From: Heracleum sosnowskyi
Taxonomy: Eukaryota > Streptophyta > Magnoliopsida > Apiales > Apiaceae
NCBI GenBank assembly: GCA_030848705.1
Contig: CM061244.1
Span: 46,479,190 to 46,543,189 of the forward strand
Reading direction: 5' to 3'
DNA: 64,000 bases
Shown: positions 43,886-54,382 of the stretch, piece after piece
Position numbering within the stretch: position 1 is the stretch's first letter
Layout: the number at the start of each line of letters is the position of its first letter
Notes under the pieces: generated by a model
Database searches by the model: none
What the model was told of the DNA's origin: nothing
Seen by the model: the letters and a program-made list of their open reading frames with translations, nothing else
Translations under genes and position numbers: made by a program

Positions 43886-44026
43886 TGATGTTTATAAGGC
43901 AACTGAGTGACGTTTGGACAAAGGAATGAAAGTGTTTCAGATTCAACGATTCAGAATGAGACGTTTTAGATTCTACGGTGGAGATATCGCGTAGATCTCG
44001 AGAAACACTACAAGAAAAGGGTCAAT

Positions 44027-44119
44027 AGACATCGGTTTCTGGCCGATGTCTATGTTGTTTGCCAACCAATGTCTTTGTCGGTGATGTCTGTCTTAGACAT
44101 CGGCCAGAAACCGATGTCT
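44027..44119. repeat. Perfect 25-bp inverted repeat in the left CACTA subterminal region
   Basis: The arms 44027-44051 and 44095-44119 are exact reverse complements, built on AGACATCGG with GAAACC. Each arm itself begins AGACATCGG and ends CCGATGTCT. The 43-bp centre also contains GATGTCT-type repeats. Confidence 0.9.
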
Positions 44120-45468
44120 GTACTTACATACACATCGATTATAACTTAAATTAGGATGTCTATGCTTCAATTTTTTATAAAATATATTGGATATAATTAA
44201 TTTTATAAACAAATTACTTGCGTTATATTCTAGAAAACATATAACACACTAAGTGATTTTTCACATACACATCATTTATTTCTTTATAGTGATGTGTAAT
44301 GAACTCATAAACATCAGTTTTTACAGAAAAAAGTGATTTATATTCTTCTCTTAGACATCACTTTGGTCTGATGTCTGTTTTGGTTTTAGACTTCAGATTT
44401 TATAAATAAAAAGTGATTTCTATTTGTTTCTTAGACATCAGATATTGCACATAAAATGTGATGTCTATCTTTGTGTTAGACATCAGTTTTGCCACATTAA
44501 TATTGATGTATATTTAGGTCTTAGACATCACTATTTGTTAAAAAAATTGATGTATTTATTACCATTAGACATTAGTTTCTGAGCCTATATTAAATAAACC
44601 GTTGTCTTTCCAAGCGTAAAAAAAATTAAAATATGGACCATTCATAATATATATCCAACCATTTATATTGCACTATTCAGAAAATACATCCAACCACCAA
44701 CACATCAATCCGAAAAACTAACCACAAATCCATCATCATCATTCAGCAAAATTAACTACACATCCATCAATATTCAATCGACAAAACACACTTGGTAACT
44801 ACAAAGCATTTGCAAAACTGCCTACACCATTGGAAATTACTACATCACTTAACAAGCATACCAAATTGTCAAGACACTAGAAACTTAACCTTGTGCACAA
44901 CCAAACTGGTAACCAAATTTTCAAGCAGTTTTCAAGTTTACAAGTTGTTAACCAAATGTTTACCACTTAATTTTAAAGAGACCTTAAGTACTAGAAGCAA
45001 TCAGATGTACTCTTGGATGAACCAGAGAGCCTCAATACGTACTTCGTCAAGATGGGCCTCATACGTCCCTCGAGCCTTTGGCAGCCACTAAATAATTCAA
45101 GCAAACACAATTAATCAAAAATGAAAACTACACCTTTATAATTCAAAAGTAACCCATTATAAAAACAAAGACGAACACGTTTGTAGAAAAAGTCAATCTT
45201 GTATCATTGATAATTTCTTTCATGTAATGGAAATCAAATGCAATCTACAGTATTGTAGATAACACTATTCAATATTATCCACTAACACTTCCACCTAGCA
45301 TTCTACAATCCACTATGACATCTCCTTACTTGGTTTATCTCACTAATCTAAATAATTCAAATTATGAATTGTTATTCTGAAGATTATCTATGGATAAAGC
45401 CTTTACTTTACAAACTCCATCACATACTTTGCTCAACAACATCCTTGCAATATAATCCAAGAAAATGT
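44120..45468. other. Left inner part of the CACTA element, no intact gene
   Basis: It holds further AGACATCA/TGATGTCT repeats to about 44590, then AT-rich sequence. On the - strand near 45090-44990, behind a possible AG splice end, LPKARGTYEAHLDEV followed by RIEALWFIQEYI and a stop looks like a second captured exon end. I do not recognise its parent. Confidence 0.4.
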
Positions 45469-45885
45469 TTGAGTTGCCTGACAACCTTTCTCATACACAC
45501 TTCTAGATTCATGTGCTTTGGATTGTTTGTTGTATATCTTTCCAAGTGCCACATAAGGCCTCCCATCTTCTGGCCAATAATTTGTACACTGCACATTACA
45601 TAATTCATCAGCAACATTCATATAATCACAAAATGACCCTTTTACTTAAACATTTTCGTTAATTTTTTCTCGAAAGGTTTAGTAGTGTTTGTACATTGTA
45701 CACACACATTCGAGACTCGAACCCTCAACATCTTGTACACATTGATCATTTCATATAAATGAATAATTTTACCTTTTGAAGAAGTTCCTCTGCTTCTTGA
45801 TATCGAAAATTCCGGGCTAAACCCTTTGATTTATAAAGAGCCAAGTCTAAATTCACAACCAAATGGCTTACAATACGAAGGCGTA
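45469..45885 (-). pseudogene. Captured fragment of an HCF107-like HAT/TPR gene
   Basis: On the - strand, exon 1 (about 45885-45773) reads NLDLALYKSKGLARNFRYQEAEELLQK. A GT...AG intron (45772-45589) follows. Exon 2 (45588-45469) reads YWPEDGRPYVALGKIYNKQSK, then YEKGCQATQ. This matches the first tetratricopeptide-like repeats of plant HCF107, a nuclear-encoded chloroplast RNA-binding protein needed for psbH/psbB transcripts. Homology ends abruptly after QATQ, where the parent gene would continue, and no start or stop belongs to it. Keeping the intron shows capture from DNA, not from mRNA. Confidence 0.78.
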
Positions 45886-45929
45886 AATAACATACAAAAA
45901 TCATATAATATAACAACACATTTCAGAAA

Positions 45930-48900
45930 GGGAAAATAAATTTTTTTGTCACTCAACTATTGGATTGTTTAGAAACCTACCACTGAACAAAATTGTTTTT
46001 AATAATTAAACGTCAACTAATTATGTGATTAGAAGTTAATCATTCCGTTAAAAGTACTTAACGGATGTTAAGTATTGATCCTATTTGTCACTTTTTTAAC
46101 ACGTGGCTGATTAACTGGCTAATTATGTCATTAAAAAATAAAAAGAAAAGAATATATATTTGTCAGACACACACAAACCCGTTCATATTCGCTTTCATCG
46201 ACACACACACACACACAAAGAGACGAATACAAACCCCTAATCGCTGGAATTCAATCACTGGAATTGCAAGGTATACGAACCCTAACCTTTGATTTAACTA
46301 TATTTGTTGAATGTATATCACGATTTTTTACACAATATTCAGGGTTTTCTTCTTATTTGATGTATTTAGGTCGATGAATTCAATCAGGGTTGAGATACAA
46401 CACGGGGGTGAGTTCAATACGAAGGAAGGCATCTACTACTACAAGGGAGGTACAATCGATAACATTTATAATGTTGATATCAGTGCACTATCGATAGATC
46501 GTTGTCTTAATTTTTTACGAGATATTGGGTACGGTAATGGTTTAAAGCTATACTATAAGAAACCTCTGACCACTGATATAGAAAGTTATATATTGCTTTG
46601 GAATGATGAATCAGTTGAACAACTTCGTAAAGATGTTATGCCCTTAAGTTCTGTTTGTTTGTTTGTCGATCATTGTGCTGAAGAGAAGGTCGATGATGTT
46701 GTGGAAGAGATGAATTTTGAAAGTGATGTGAGTGATTACGAAGAAGAACAGTATAGTGATAGTGAAGAGAGTTGTGATGAAGATAGTATTGGGGATGATG
46801 TTGAATCAGATAGTGATGAAGAATTAGAAGCAATTAGGGAGAGGAAAAGAATGTTGAAAGAAGGGATGATTGATCCCTTGAGAGAGGGTAATCTTACTGA
46901 CATGAATATTGGAAATGGAGTGTTTGATAGAGATGAAGAAAGACAACATGAACCTACAAGTGAATCTAGGACAAAAAATAGACATGATCCAGCATTGTGT
47001 GATAAACTTGTCTGGCAAGATTTTGTGCAACATGAGTTTGAGATGTTAAACAGTTCATTTCCTAAGTATGCTGAAAATCAACATCTTGGATGTGACACAG
47101 TTGAAAAAAATGCAGAGGAGAAAGATTCAAGTGATTCATTTGATGCAGCTAGTCTGGAGTCATCAGATTCAAGTGATCATGAGGAGTTTGATGTGAATAA
47201 GTTGAGGAGAGGCAAGAACAGGAAGAAACAGAAGCCCATTTTCCCTACTTTCAACCCAAATACACCTATGGAACTTATTGATTTTCAACCTGGCTTAATA
47301 TTTACATCAAGACAGCTATTGAGAGATGCGATTAGAAATTATGGTGTGGCTAAACAGAGAAGAGTATTCATCAAAAGGAGTGATTTCAAGAGGTTGCAAG
47401 CTAAGTGTAGAGATAATTGCAAGTGGGAATTATGGGCCAGCAGACTGCAGAATGATGAGGCTTACCAGGTCAAAACTTACCAAAGAGAGCATAATTGCAT
47501 CATAGTAAGCAAACAAAGAATGGTAAAGGCGGATTGGTTAGCAAAAGAGTTTGGTAATATTATCAGGAGCAATCCTAGATGGAAGCTGAAGGAGTTTGCA
47601 GCAGCTATAAATGCCAAGTTCAAGATGCAATGTACACTGAATCAATGTTGGTGGGCTAAAAAAATTGCAATGGCTGAACTTGAATCAGTGTTGAATGAGC
47701 ATTATGCCAGATTATGGGACTATGGAGCTGAAGTCTTGAGAACTAATCCTGGAAGCTCTGTGTTTATCAAGGGAGAAGCAACTGTGGAGTCTGAAAATCC
47801 TACATTTCAGAGGTTATACATTTGTTTTGATGCATTGAAGAAGGGTTTTTTAAATGGTTGCAAGAAAGTGATAGGCTTAGATGGTTGTTTCTTAAAAGGA
47901 TATGTCAAAGGAGAGTTGTTGACTGCTATTGGAAGAGATGGGAACAATCAGATGTTCCCTATAGCCTGGGCAGTTGTTGAAGTAGAGTGCACTGATTCTT
48001 GGGTCTGGTTCATCAAGCTGTTGAAAGATGATTTAAATCTTGGAGATGGATACTCTTACACATTCATTACAGACCAACAAAAGGTATACTTTTCAGGTTA
48101 TGAATCTCTGTAATTTTTTATAGTTTGTGTAATCAATCTATTATGTTACTCATAAAGTGACTGTTGTGTAATAGGGCTTGAAGAATGCAATTGATGAATA
48201 CTTACCAGAAGCAGAGCATAGGTGTTGTGCAAGACATATTCATGCAAACTGGAAGAAAAATCACCCTGGAAGTGCTTTGAAGAGTGCATTTTGGAGAGCA
48301 GCAAAGTCTTCCACTATTGCAGATTTCAACATCTGTATGGATGAGATAAGGTCCATTTCCCCCTTTGCTTATGATGATCTTTTGAAAACTAATCCAAAAT
48401 ATTGGAGTAGGGCTTACTTTAAGACCATGACTCATTGTGATGTTGTGGATAATAACATTTCTGAATGCTTTAACTCTTGGATCTTAAAAGCTAGATACAA
48501 ACCTATTATTAGCATGCTGGATCATATTAGAGTGCAATGTATGGAAAGAATACATGTCAAGAGAGACTACATGGCTAGAATTGATAGTGATTTATGCCCT
48601 AGGATTATAAAAAAGCTTAATTATAACATTGAGGGGTCAAAGAAGTGTACTTCTACTTGGGATGGTGGAGATAAGTGTGAAGTAAAGGACCTAGAGGGAA
48701 ATCAGTTTGAAGTAGACATGAAGAACAGAATTTGTAGTTGTAGAAAATGGCAATTGACAGGAATGCCATGTATTCATGGCTGTCAAGCCATTTTGAGCAT
48801 CAATGCTGCACCAGAGAGTTTTGTTGATGAATACTTCAAGAAGACAACATATTTGAAATCTTATTCATATTTGATGAGCCCAATGAAAGGAAGTAAAGAA

Positions 48901-50188
48901 TGGTCGTTAGCAAAACAAGTTAAATTATTGCCTCCTAAAGCCAGGAGAATGCCTGGAAGGCCAAAAAAGCATAGAAGAAGGGAGGCTGATGAAGTAGGTG
49001 GTGGCTATAGACTTTCAAAAAAAGGTGTTGTAATGAAATGTAGCAGATGTCTAGTGATTGGACATAACAAAGCCACCTGCAAAACAACTGAGGCTGAGGC
49101 TCTGGAGAATCATAGGAAGGCAGATGAAGCTAGAAAAACACAAGCTGAGGCTGCAAGGGCACACTCACTAAGAAGCAAACAAAATGTCAGAAAAAAAACA
49201 ACACAGGTATGATGTACACTTTGCAGTCTAGCTTAACTGATATGTTGCTTATATATGATTTGATATTTAAATTGACATATGATGTATAATTTGCAGACTG
49301 CAGGGGCTCAATCATCAACAGGTGTTGGACAAGCAAAAAAAAGAGGTAGACCTCCAAAAGCCAAACAGATCAATCAACAACATCCAACACCTACTTCAAG
49401 TCCCCAGGCTCCTTCAACTCAAGAGGTTCCAACAGAGGCAGCTCAAAAGAAGAGAAGGGGAAGACCTCCAAAGACTTCAAATACTAAAGTTCAGACAAGG
49501 AAAATGCCAGCTGGTATGGGAGTTTTCACTGGGGATGATGGACATACTTACATGTCCTCATCTAGGTCCACAGTTAGATTGACAGATTCAGAACCAAACA
49601 CCACTACTCAAGATGCAGAGCAGGTGTCGAGACAACCATCTAAATCTCCTTTGAAAAAAGGTGGTCAAATGGTTTTTCCAAGAAGTGAACTGAAGAAATG
49701 AAGATTGTGTTTGAAGAATGACTTTGTTTTCCTATTTTATTGCTGCTTTATGTTAGCTTGTTACTTTCCCAAGTATTAGTTTCTTTTCATGAACAATTTG
49801 TAGGATGCTTTTAAAGTTCTGAACAATCTTTTGAATGTTAAATCATGTTCAATCAGTTTCAATGATGAAGAATGTTAAATCATGTTAAATAAAAAGAGCA
49901 AAATATATCCTAAGGGTTGAAAGAATGTTGAAACAATGTTAAATCATGTTCTGAAAAGAATGTTGAAAGAAGGGATGTAAAATAAAAACAAAAAAAAAAA
50001 CACGTCAGTAAAAACACGTCAGTAAAAAATAAAAAAAACACGTCAGTAAATATAGGCAAGTTAACTTTAACGGAATGTTTAAAATGAAAAAAAAATGTAA
50101 CGTTAGTGCTTAAAATTAAAAACAATTTTGTTCAGTGGTAGGTTTCTAAACAGTCCAATAGTTGAGTGACAAAAAAAATTATTTTCCC
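45930..50188 (+). mobile_element. Complete autonomous-looking Mutator-like element (MULE)
   Basis: It is 4,259 bp with 74-bp terminal inverted repeats (45930-46003 and 50115-50188) that differ at only two positions. They start GGGAAAATAA and include TTGTCACTCAACTATTGGA. The 9-bp duplication TTTCAGAAA lies at 45921-45929 and 50189-50197. One complete three-exon transposase gene is inside. A 9-bp TSD, long TIRs and a MULE-type transposase agree with each other. It sits in the CACTA element, so it is the last insertion at this spot. Confidence 0.95.
46374..49701 (+). CDS. MULE transposase (MURA-like), three exons, intact
   Basis: Exons 46374-48083, 48175-49206 and 49297-49701, joined at GT...AG introns in phase 0, give 1048 residues. 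Order: an N-terminal PB1-like part (1-95); an acidic linker; a MuDR DNA-binding domain (about 300-370, with NCKWELWASR and REHNC); then the MULE catalytic domain. Candidate catalytic residues are D503 (GLDGCFLKG), D567 (FITDQQK) and E667 (NNISECFNSW). A SWIM zinc finger (CSCRKWQLTGMPCIHG, about 757-775), a CCHC knuckle (CSRCLVIGHNKATC, about 860) and two RGRPPK AT-hooks (about 930 and 968) follow. The first ATG of a longer open frame is at 46311, but MNSIRVEIQHGG at 46374 is the family-like start. It lies just after a possible 5'-UTR intron (46271-46370). It would bind the TIRs and cut and paste the element in the nucleus. Confidence 0.92.
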
Positions 50189-50197
50189 TTTCAGAAA

Positions 50198-50917
50198 TTC
50201 AAATAAGAAATTCAAAATTATAAAAGTACCTAAAATAACAGCCACAACCACAACCAAGTGACAGAGGTCCTGTAAAAAAACAAATTCAAAATAATTAGGG
50301 GTATAGCAAATACATCCAAGTAAATGAAAACCCCCAATTTAAGAAATTAGGGTTTTGATTTAAAAACCCCCAATTTAAAAAATTAGGGTTTTGATTTTAA
50401 AAAAACCCCCAAATTAAAGTTTACCAATTTCAGTAGAGAAGACCCTAGAAATAACATAGAAGACCCTATTCGTGCAGAAGACCCAAATTAAAGCTTACTA
50501 ATTTGGACACGAGCAGATTAATGGTGAGCGGTGATGGTGGTGAGTAGAGCAGGACGGAGGTGAGTAGAGTAGAGGTGAGTGGTGGTGGTGAGTAGTGGTG
50601 GTGGTAGTGGTGGTGAGAGACGAGAGAGAGAGAGATTCAGTCGGGGGTAGACTGAGAGATTTGTGAGAGTGTGAGTTTTTTTAGTTTTAGTTTTAGTGTA
50701 CGGGGGGAGAAATTTTTACTAAGGGGGAAACAAATTGAAGTAGGTGCGCGTTGAAATTTTTTAGTCAGACTTTCGACATCGGTGGTAAAATAAGCGATGT
50801 CTTCAAACAACAAAGACATCAGATTAACGCGGGGTGATGTTATTACACCTTTTAACATCAGTAACATTATTAATCGATGTCTAATGTGTGATGTCTATTG
50901 AACTTTTTCTTGTAGTG
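50198..50917. other. Right inner part of the CACTA element
   Basis: It holds about 2.3 units of a 36-bp tandem repeat (about 50327-50416, CCCCCAATTTAA then ATTAGGGTTTTGATT). A GGTGGT/GAGTAG-rich stretch (50520-50635) follows, and then AGACATCR-type subterminal repeats up to the TIR. No gene was recognised. Confidence 0.65.
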
Positions 50918-51270
50918 AAATGACAGTTGTCATCATTGAAACAACACGTTTTCCTATGAGACGTGTCATTCAGATAAGTACAGATTTGTCAAAAGTTATC
51001 CCGGAGAAAGGATATGGGTTTGGGACTCCGATCAAACGAACCGCCCGACCGAAGCCCAGGGACATGTTGGAGGCCCAAGTACAATTGGGTCGGATATGAT
51101 ATTGGGTTTGGTCGGTTATGTGAGGCACGATCCATTGCTTCGGCCCAGTCCACTACAGGTGACCGTTACGCCGCTAAGACCGGGTCCATCCTACTTCTAA
51201 GCAAGAGGTGGGCACGTTCTCCACGTTCAGAGTGCGCCCGAATATATCGGAGGCCAGCAACTGTTAAGTC

Positions 51271-51278
51271 TATAAAAG
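51271..51278 (+). promoter_or_regulatory. TATA box of the Tat-type LTR
   Basis: TATAAAAG in the right LTR piece stands about 185 bp before the LTR end, a normal place for the U3/R border. The CACTA insertion splits U3 upstream of it. Confidence 0.6.
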
Positions 51279-51661
51279 CTCACACCAGGTTCCATTTCGA
51301 GACTAATATTCAATATACAAGCACTTGTATGTTCTATTTCTACTCACCGGAACCACTTAACTTATTGTCACACCGGAGGTGAATCGGAGGAGAAACCCCT
51401 CGCAATCTTCTCTTTTGCAGGTGAATCCGAAGAGCCATTCGGAACCCGACCCATCAGAAATTTGGTTCCAACAGTAGGAGATACGGATGAGTTTCGAGGT
51501 CTATTTCCGTGATCAATAAATTTGATTATGACTAATATTTAAATCGGGTGGCCAGCGAGAAAATCAATATTTTAGTAAATTTTCATTTTTTTTTCTCGAG
51601 GTTAGCTTGTTAAGCTCTATAAATTTGTCATTCATTCTTATCTCATGTCCTAGATCAAAAC

Positions 51662-52396
51662 GAGGGGTGAGCATCGTTCGGTTTGAATGGTTTTTAGGAT
51701 CCAAACCGAACTAAATCGAATTTTTCGATTTGAATAAATTTAAAACCAAAACCAAACCGTTATATAAGAAAACCAAACCAAACCAATCCGTTTAAAACGG
51801 TTCGGTTCGGATTGATTTCGGTTTAAACCAATTTTTCTCTATATAACAAATATAAAAATCAAATTAAACTTTAACTTGAAAGAATAACAAAAATTGAAAT
51901 TTTTGATTCATATTATAAATCAATATCTTAAATTTTAGTCATTTTTAGAAAGGATACGAAGAAAATATAAACTTGACGAATAAAAACATAGGTAATAAGT
52001 TGGAAAAAATGTGACTCTTCTACTTTGTTAAATAAAAATAAATGGATGAAAACTTAGTTTATAGATAAAAATTAATATCTTAAAATAGAATGCATAATTA
52101 TTTTTAAATTTTTTATGATGATGCATTTTATATGTTTAGGTTTATATATATTTTGTAAATTCTAGTTAAAAATTAATAGTACATTATTGACACATTAGTA
52201 TTATGACTTCAATCTAAAAATTCGGTTCGGTTATTTTGATCGGTTTAGAAGTAAAAACCGAAACCAAAATGAAAAAAATCAGTTTTTAAAATATCAAATA
52301 ACTACCGAACCAAACCATTAATAAAATCATAAAAATTGATTTGAACGGTTTGAATCGGACGGTTTAATCGGTTCCGAGAATTCTTGCTCAGCCCTA
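51662..52396. mobile_element. hAT-like MITE, 735 bp
   Basis: Inverted ends GAGGGGTGAGCA and TGCTCAGCCCTA enclose AT-rich sequence full of TTCGGTTYGG/CCRAACCGAA repeats facing both ways. The 8-bp duplication ATCAAAAC is perfect at 51654-51661 and 52397-52404, as for hAT elements. There is no coding sequence, so it is non-autonomous. Confidence 0.88.
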
Positions 52397-52404
52397 ATCA
52401 AAAC

Positions 52405-52626
52405 TTTGATGAAAACTCCTGCTTAAGATATATATTGACACGTCAAGCAGAAAATATACACACGACACGACAACATGTAAGACACTTTCATGTCAAGACA
52501 CAGGATCAATTAACGGATCGAGTCGAATGACCTGATCCTGACAGGTTTTATTGTCCACAATAATTTCCTGTACTGCGCCCAGTATTAAAATTGAGATATT
52601 ATTTCATTTTGCATGACAAAAAAATA
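52405..52626. other. Spacer without features
   Basis: Ordinary AT-rich DNA between two MITEs, with no gene or repeat recognised. The short stretch 51457-51653 next to the Tat LTR likewise shows nothing further. Confidence 0.6.
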
Positions 52627-52888
52627 CTCCTTCTCATTTCTTTACACTTTACTTTTTGGTACGTCGCTCTCATTTCTTTACAAACCAAAAATAGTAACAT
52701 TATATAATATAAAATCCAATCACATTCACTATTTTCCTCCACTATACCTACTTTATACCCACTTTATACATTAAATATTGATTGTTCTCACCATTTTACT
52801 TATTTTTCTTACTTTTCCCTATTAATTTATAATTTTTCTTAATCTCTGTGTTCCCCTCAATGTAAAAAATTGAGGGGGACGGAGGGAG
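52627..52888. mobile_element. Stowaway-like (Tc1/mariner) MITE, 262 bp
   Basis: The left end reads CTCCTTCTCATTTC; the right end reads GGGGGACGGAGGGAG, which inverts to the CTCCCTCCGTCCC-type terminus of Stowaway MITEs. TA duplications are at 52625-52626 and 52889-52890. No coding sequence. Confidence 0.82.
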
Positions 52889-52890
52889 TA

Positions 52891-53772
52891 TTGAATAGGT
52901 ACTTCTAATTCATTCCCAAAAATTTTATCAAATAGTTTGGCATAATAAATAAGCATGGATATATATTTGAGAAAAAGGTTCCTAAAGTTAACTTTAAGCA
53001 AATTACCTAAAGTCATTTGTATTTTGTATACAAAAGTTAGATTGCATTTTTGTAATAATAGAATTCACCACTTGTATTTACAAAAATAACCTTACTTTTT
53101 ATTGAAATATGACTTAACTTTAGATAATTATCTAAATGTAACTTTAGGACCATCAAACCCTATATATTTATGGATATCAAATACCAGGAAAGTTATCATT
53201 AAAATTTAAACATGACACATAAATATTTGAGAATAATTTTTTGGACCATTTTTGAGATCTCTAGCATTTTTCAAAAAAAATTATATATTACTCCGCTAAA
53301 AACTAATGTAGCTTCTTAATTAGAAACCAAATATATACTATCTTATAATAGACGAAACATTAAAAATTTTAATATCTGTTTTTTGATATGGTACTTGCCT
53401 TATTTAATTATTTTTAAGAAAATATTTTTATTACTATCTTATAATAGCCCAAACATTAAAAAATTTGGTTTTCGATTTCCGGTCACTACTTTTTCTAACA
53501 AAATTCACTCATTTTTCAAAAATATCACGGAAAATTAATTTTCCCAAAATTAATTTTTCCAATTAAAATATATTACCTTTTATATTCATTCTTACTAAAA
53601 TCTCTCATTTTCCAAAAATATTATATTAGAAAAAAATTATATAAAAAAATTATATTATATTTTTACTATAAAAAAAATATTATAATATAGTAAAAGAAGC
53701 TCGTACTTGGCAAGTTATATACTAATGATTTTTATACATAAAATTAACATCAACAATCCTGTAGGCTGTACA
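52891..53772. other. AT-rich intergenic sequence
   Basis: No gene, long repeat or regulatory site could be supported. A stretch around 53330-53480 has a loose direct repeat (TATCTTATAATAG...ACATTAAAAA). Confidence 0.6.
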
Positions 53773-54340
53773 CACTGTTCTAAAAATAGACGATTAATCG
53801 TCGATTATTCGCTAGACGGCGGGCCACCGAACTGATTAAGCGAAAATCGGTCAATTAATCATTTTTTCAGAAAAAACGGTCAAAAATCGGCTGAATCGGT
53901 CAAAAATCGGATTAATCGGTCAAAAATCGGGCTAATTATTAAAAAATATTTAAAATTTAAAAAAAATAATTAGAAAATTTAAAATGTAGAAACTTGATTA
54001 AATGATAGGAAAAAGCATTATTTTTGTACATGTAATTATAATTTTAGATATCAAAATCGTAAATTCTCTTAATTTTTCCTCTTAAATTGATCTCTAATTA
54101 AAAAGTTAAGCCTTCAAAATTTTATTTATTAAAATTATATAATATTTTTAACATATTTGCATAAATATATGATAATAACATATGTTTAGTTGAAATAACG
54201 AAACAATTATATATATGAATATAATTATATATAAAAAATATTATTAAATTTATTCCGATTAATGAACCGATTAATCATTTCGATTAATCCTAGACGGTGC
54301 CTTCACCGATTAACTCCGATTCCAGCTTTTTACAACGCTG
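53773..54340. mobile_element. Second hAT-like MITE, 568 bp
   Basis: The ends are CACTGTTCTAAAAA and, inverted, CAGCGTTGTAAAAA. Flanks GCTGTACA (53765-53772) and ACTGTACA (54341-54348) match at seven of eight bases, an 8-bp hAT-type duplication. It contains ATCGGTCAAAAATCGG repeats. It stops about 40 bp from the sugar transporter stop codon, so it lies in or beside its 3' UTR. Confidence 0.8.
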
Positions 54341-54382
54341 ACTGTACATATAAACAACACAATAACTCATTCTTTATCCGCC

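Larger units (their letters stand above)
44006..50917. mobile_element. Non-autonomous CACTA element carrying a gene fragment, split by a MULE
   Basis: The termini are CACTACAAGAAAA at the left and its inverted copy at the right, flanked by the 3-bp duplication AAA (44003-44005 and 50918-50920). These are the marks of the En/Spm (CACTA) superfamily. Near both ends there are many short AGACATCR repeats in both directions, as expected for subterminal transposase sites. No CACTA transposase was found. Without the MULE and one TSD copy the element is about 2.6 kb. It carries exons of an HCF107-like gene. Confidence 0.9.
24334..51456 (+). mobile_element. Ty3/gypsy Tat-type retrotransposon, heavily interrupted (3' part only)
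   Basis: Joined across its insertions this reads RNase H end, integrase, 3' tandem repeats, antisense multi-exon gene, polypurine-like stretch and 3' LTR. An antisense gene and tandem repeats after pol are known features of the Tat group (Grande, Retand, Ogre). It hosts element A on its left (junction 24333/24334), a 14.9-kb element at 24443-39368 and a CACTA element at 44006-50917. The right end (about 51456) is inferred from an inverted TGATG...CATCA pair; CAACA at 51473 is the alternative. Confidence 0.8.
43886..51456 (+). repeat. 3' LTR of the Tat-type element, split by the CACTA element
   Basis: The left piece is 43886-44005 and the right piece 50918 to about 51456, together about 656 bp. 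TGATG and CATCA ends were chosen from the inverted pair and the purine tract just upstream. TATAAAAG at 51271-51278 is a good TATA box on the + strand. The next bases (GAAATTTGGTTCCAACA) may be flank; an end at 51473 cannot be excluded. Confidence 0.6.

Noticed and set aside
46374..49701. Transposase of the CACTA element
   Set aside because: The protein has MuDR, MULE and SWIM domains, and it lies inside its own 74-bp TIRs and 9-bp TSD nested in the CACTA element.
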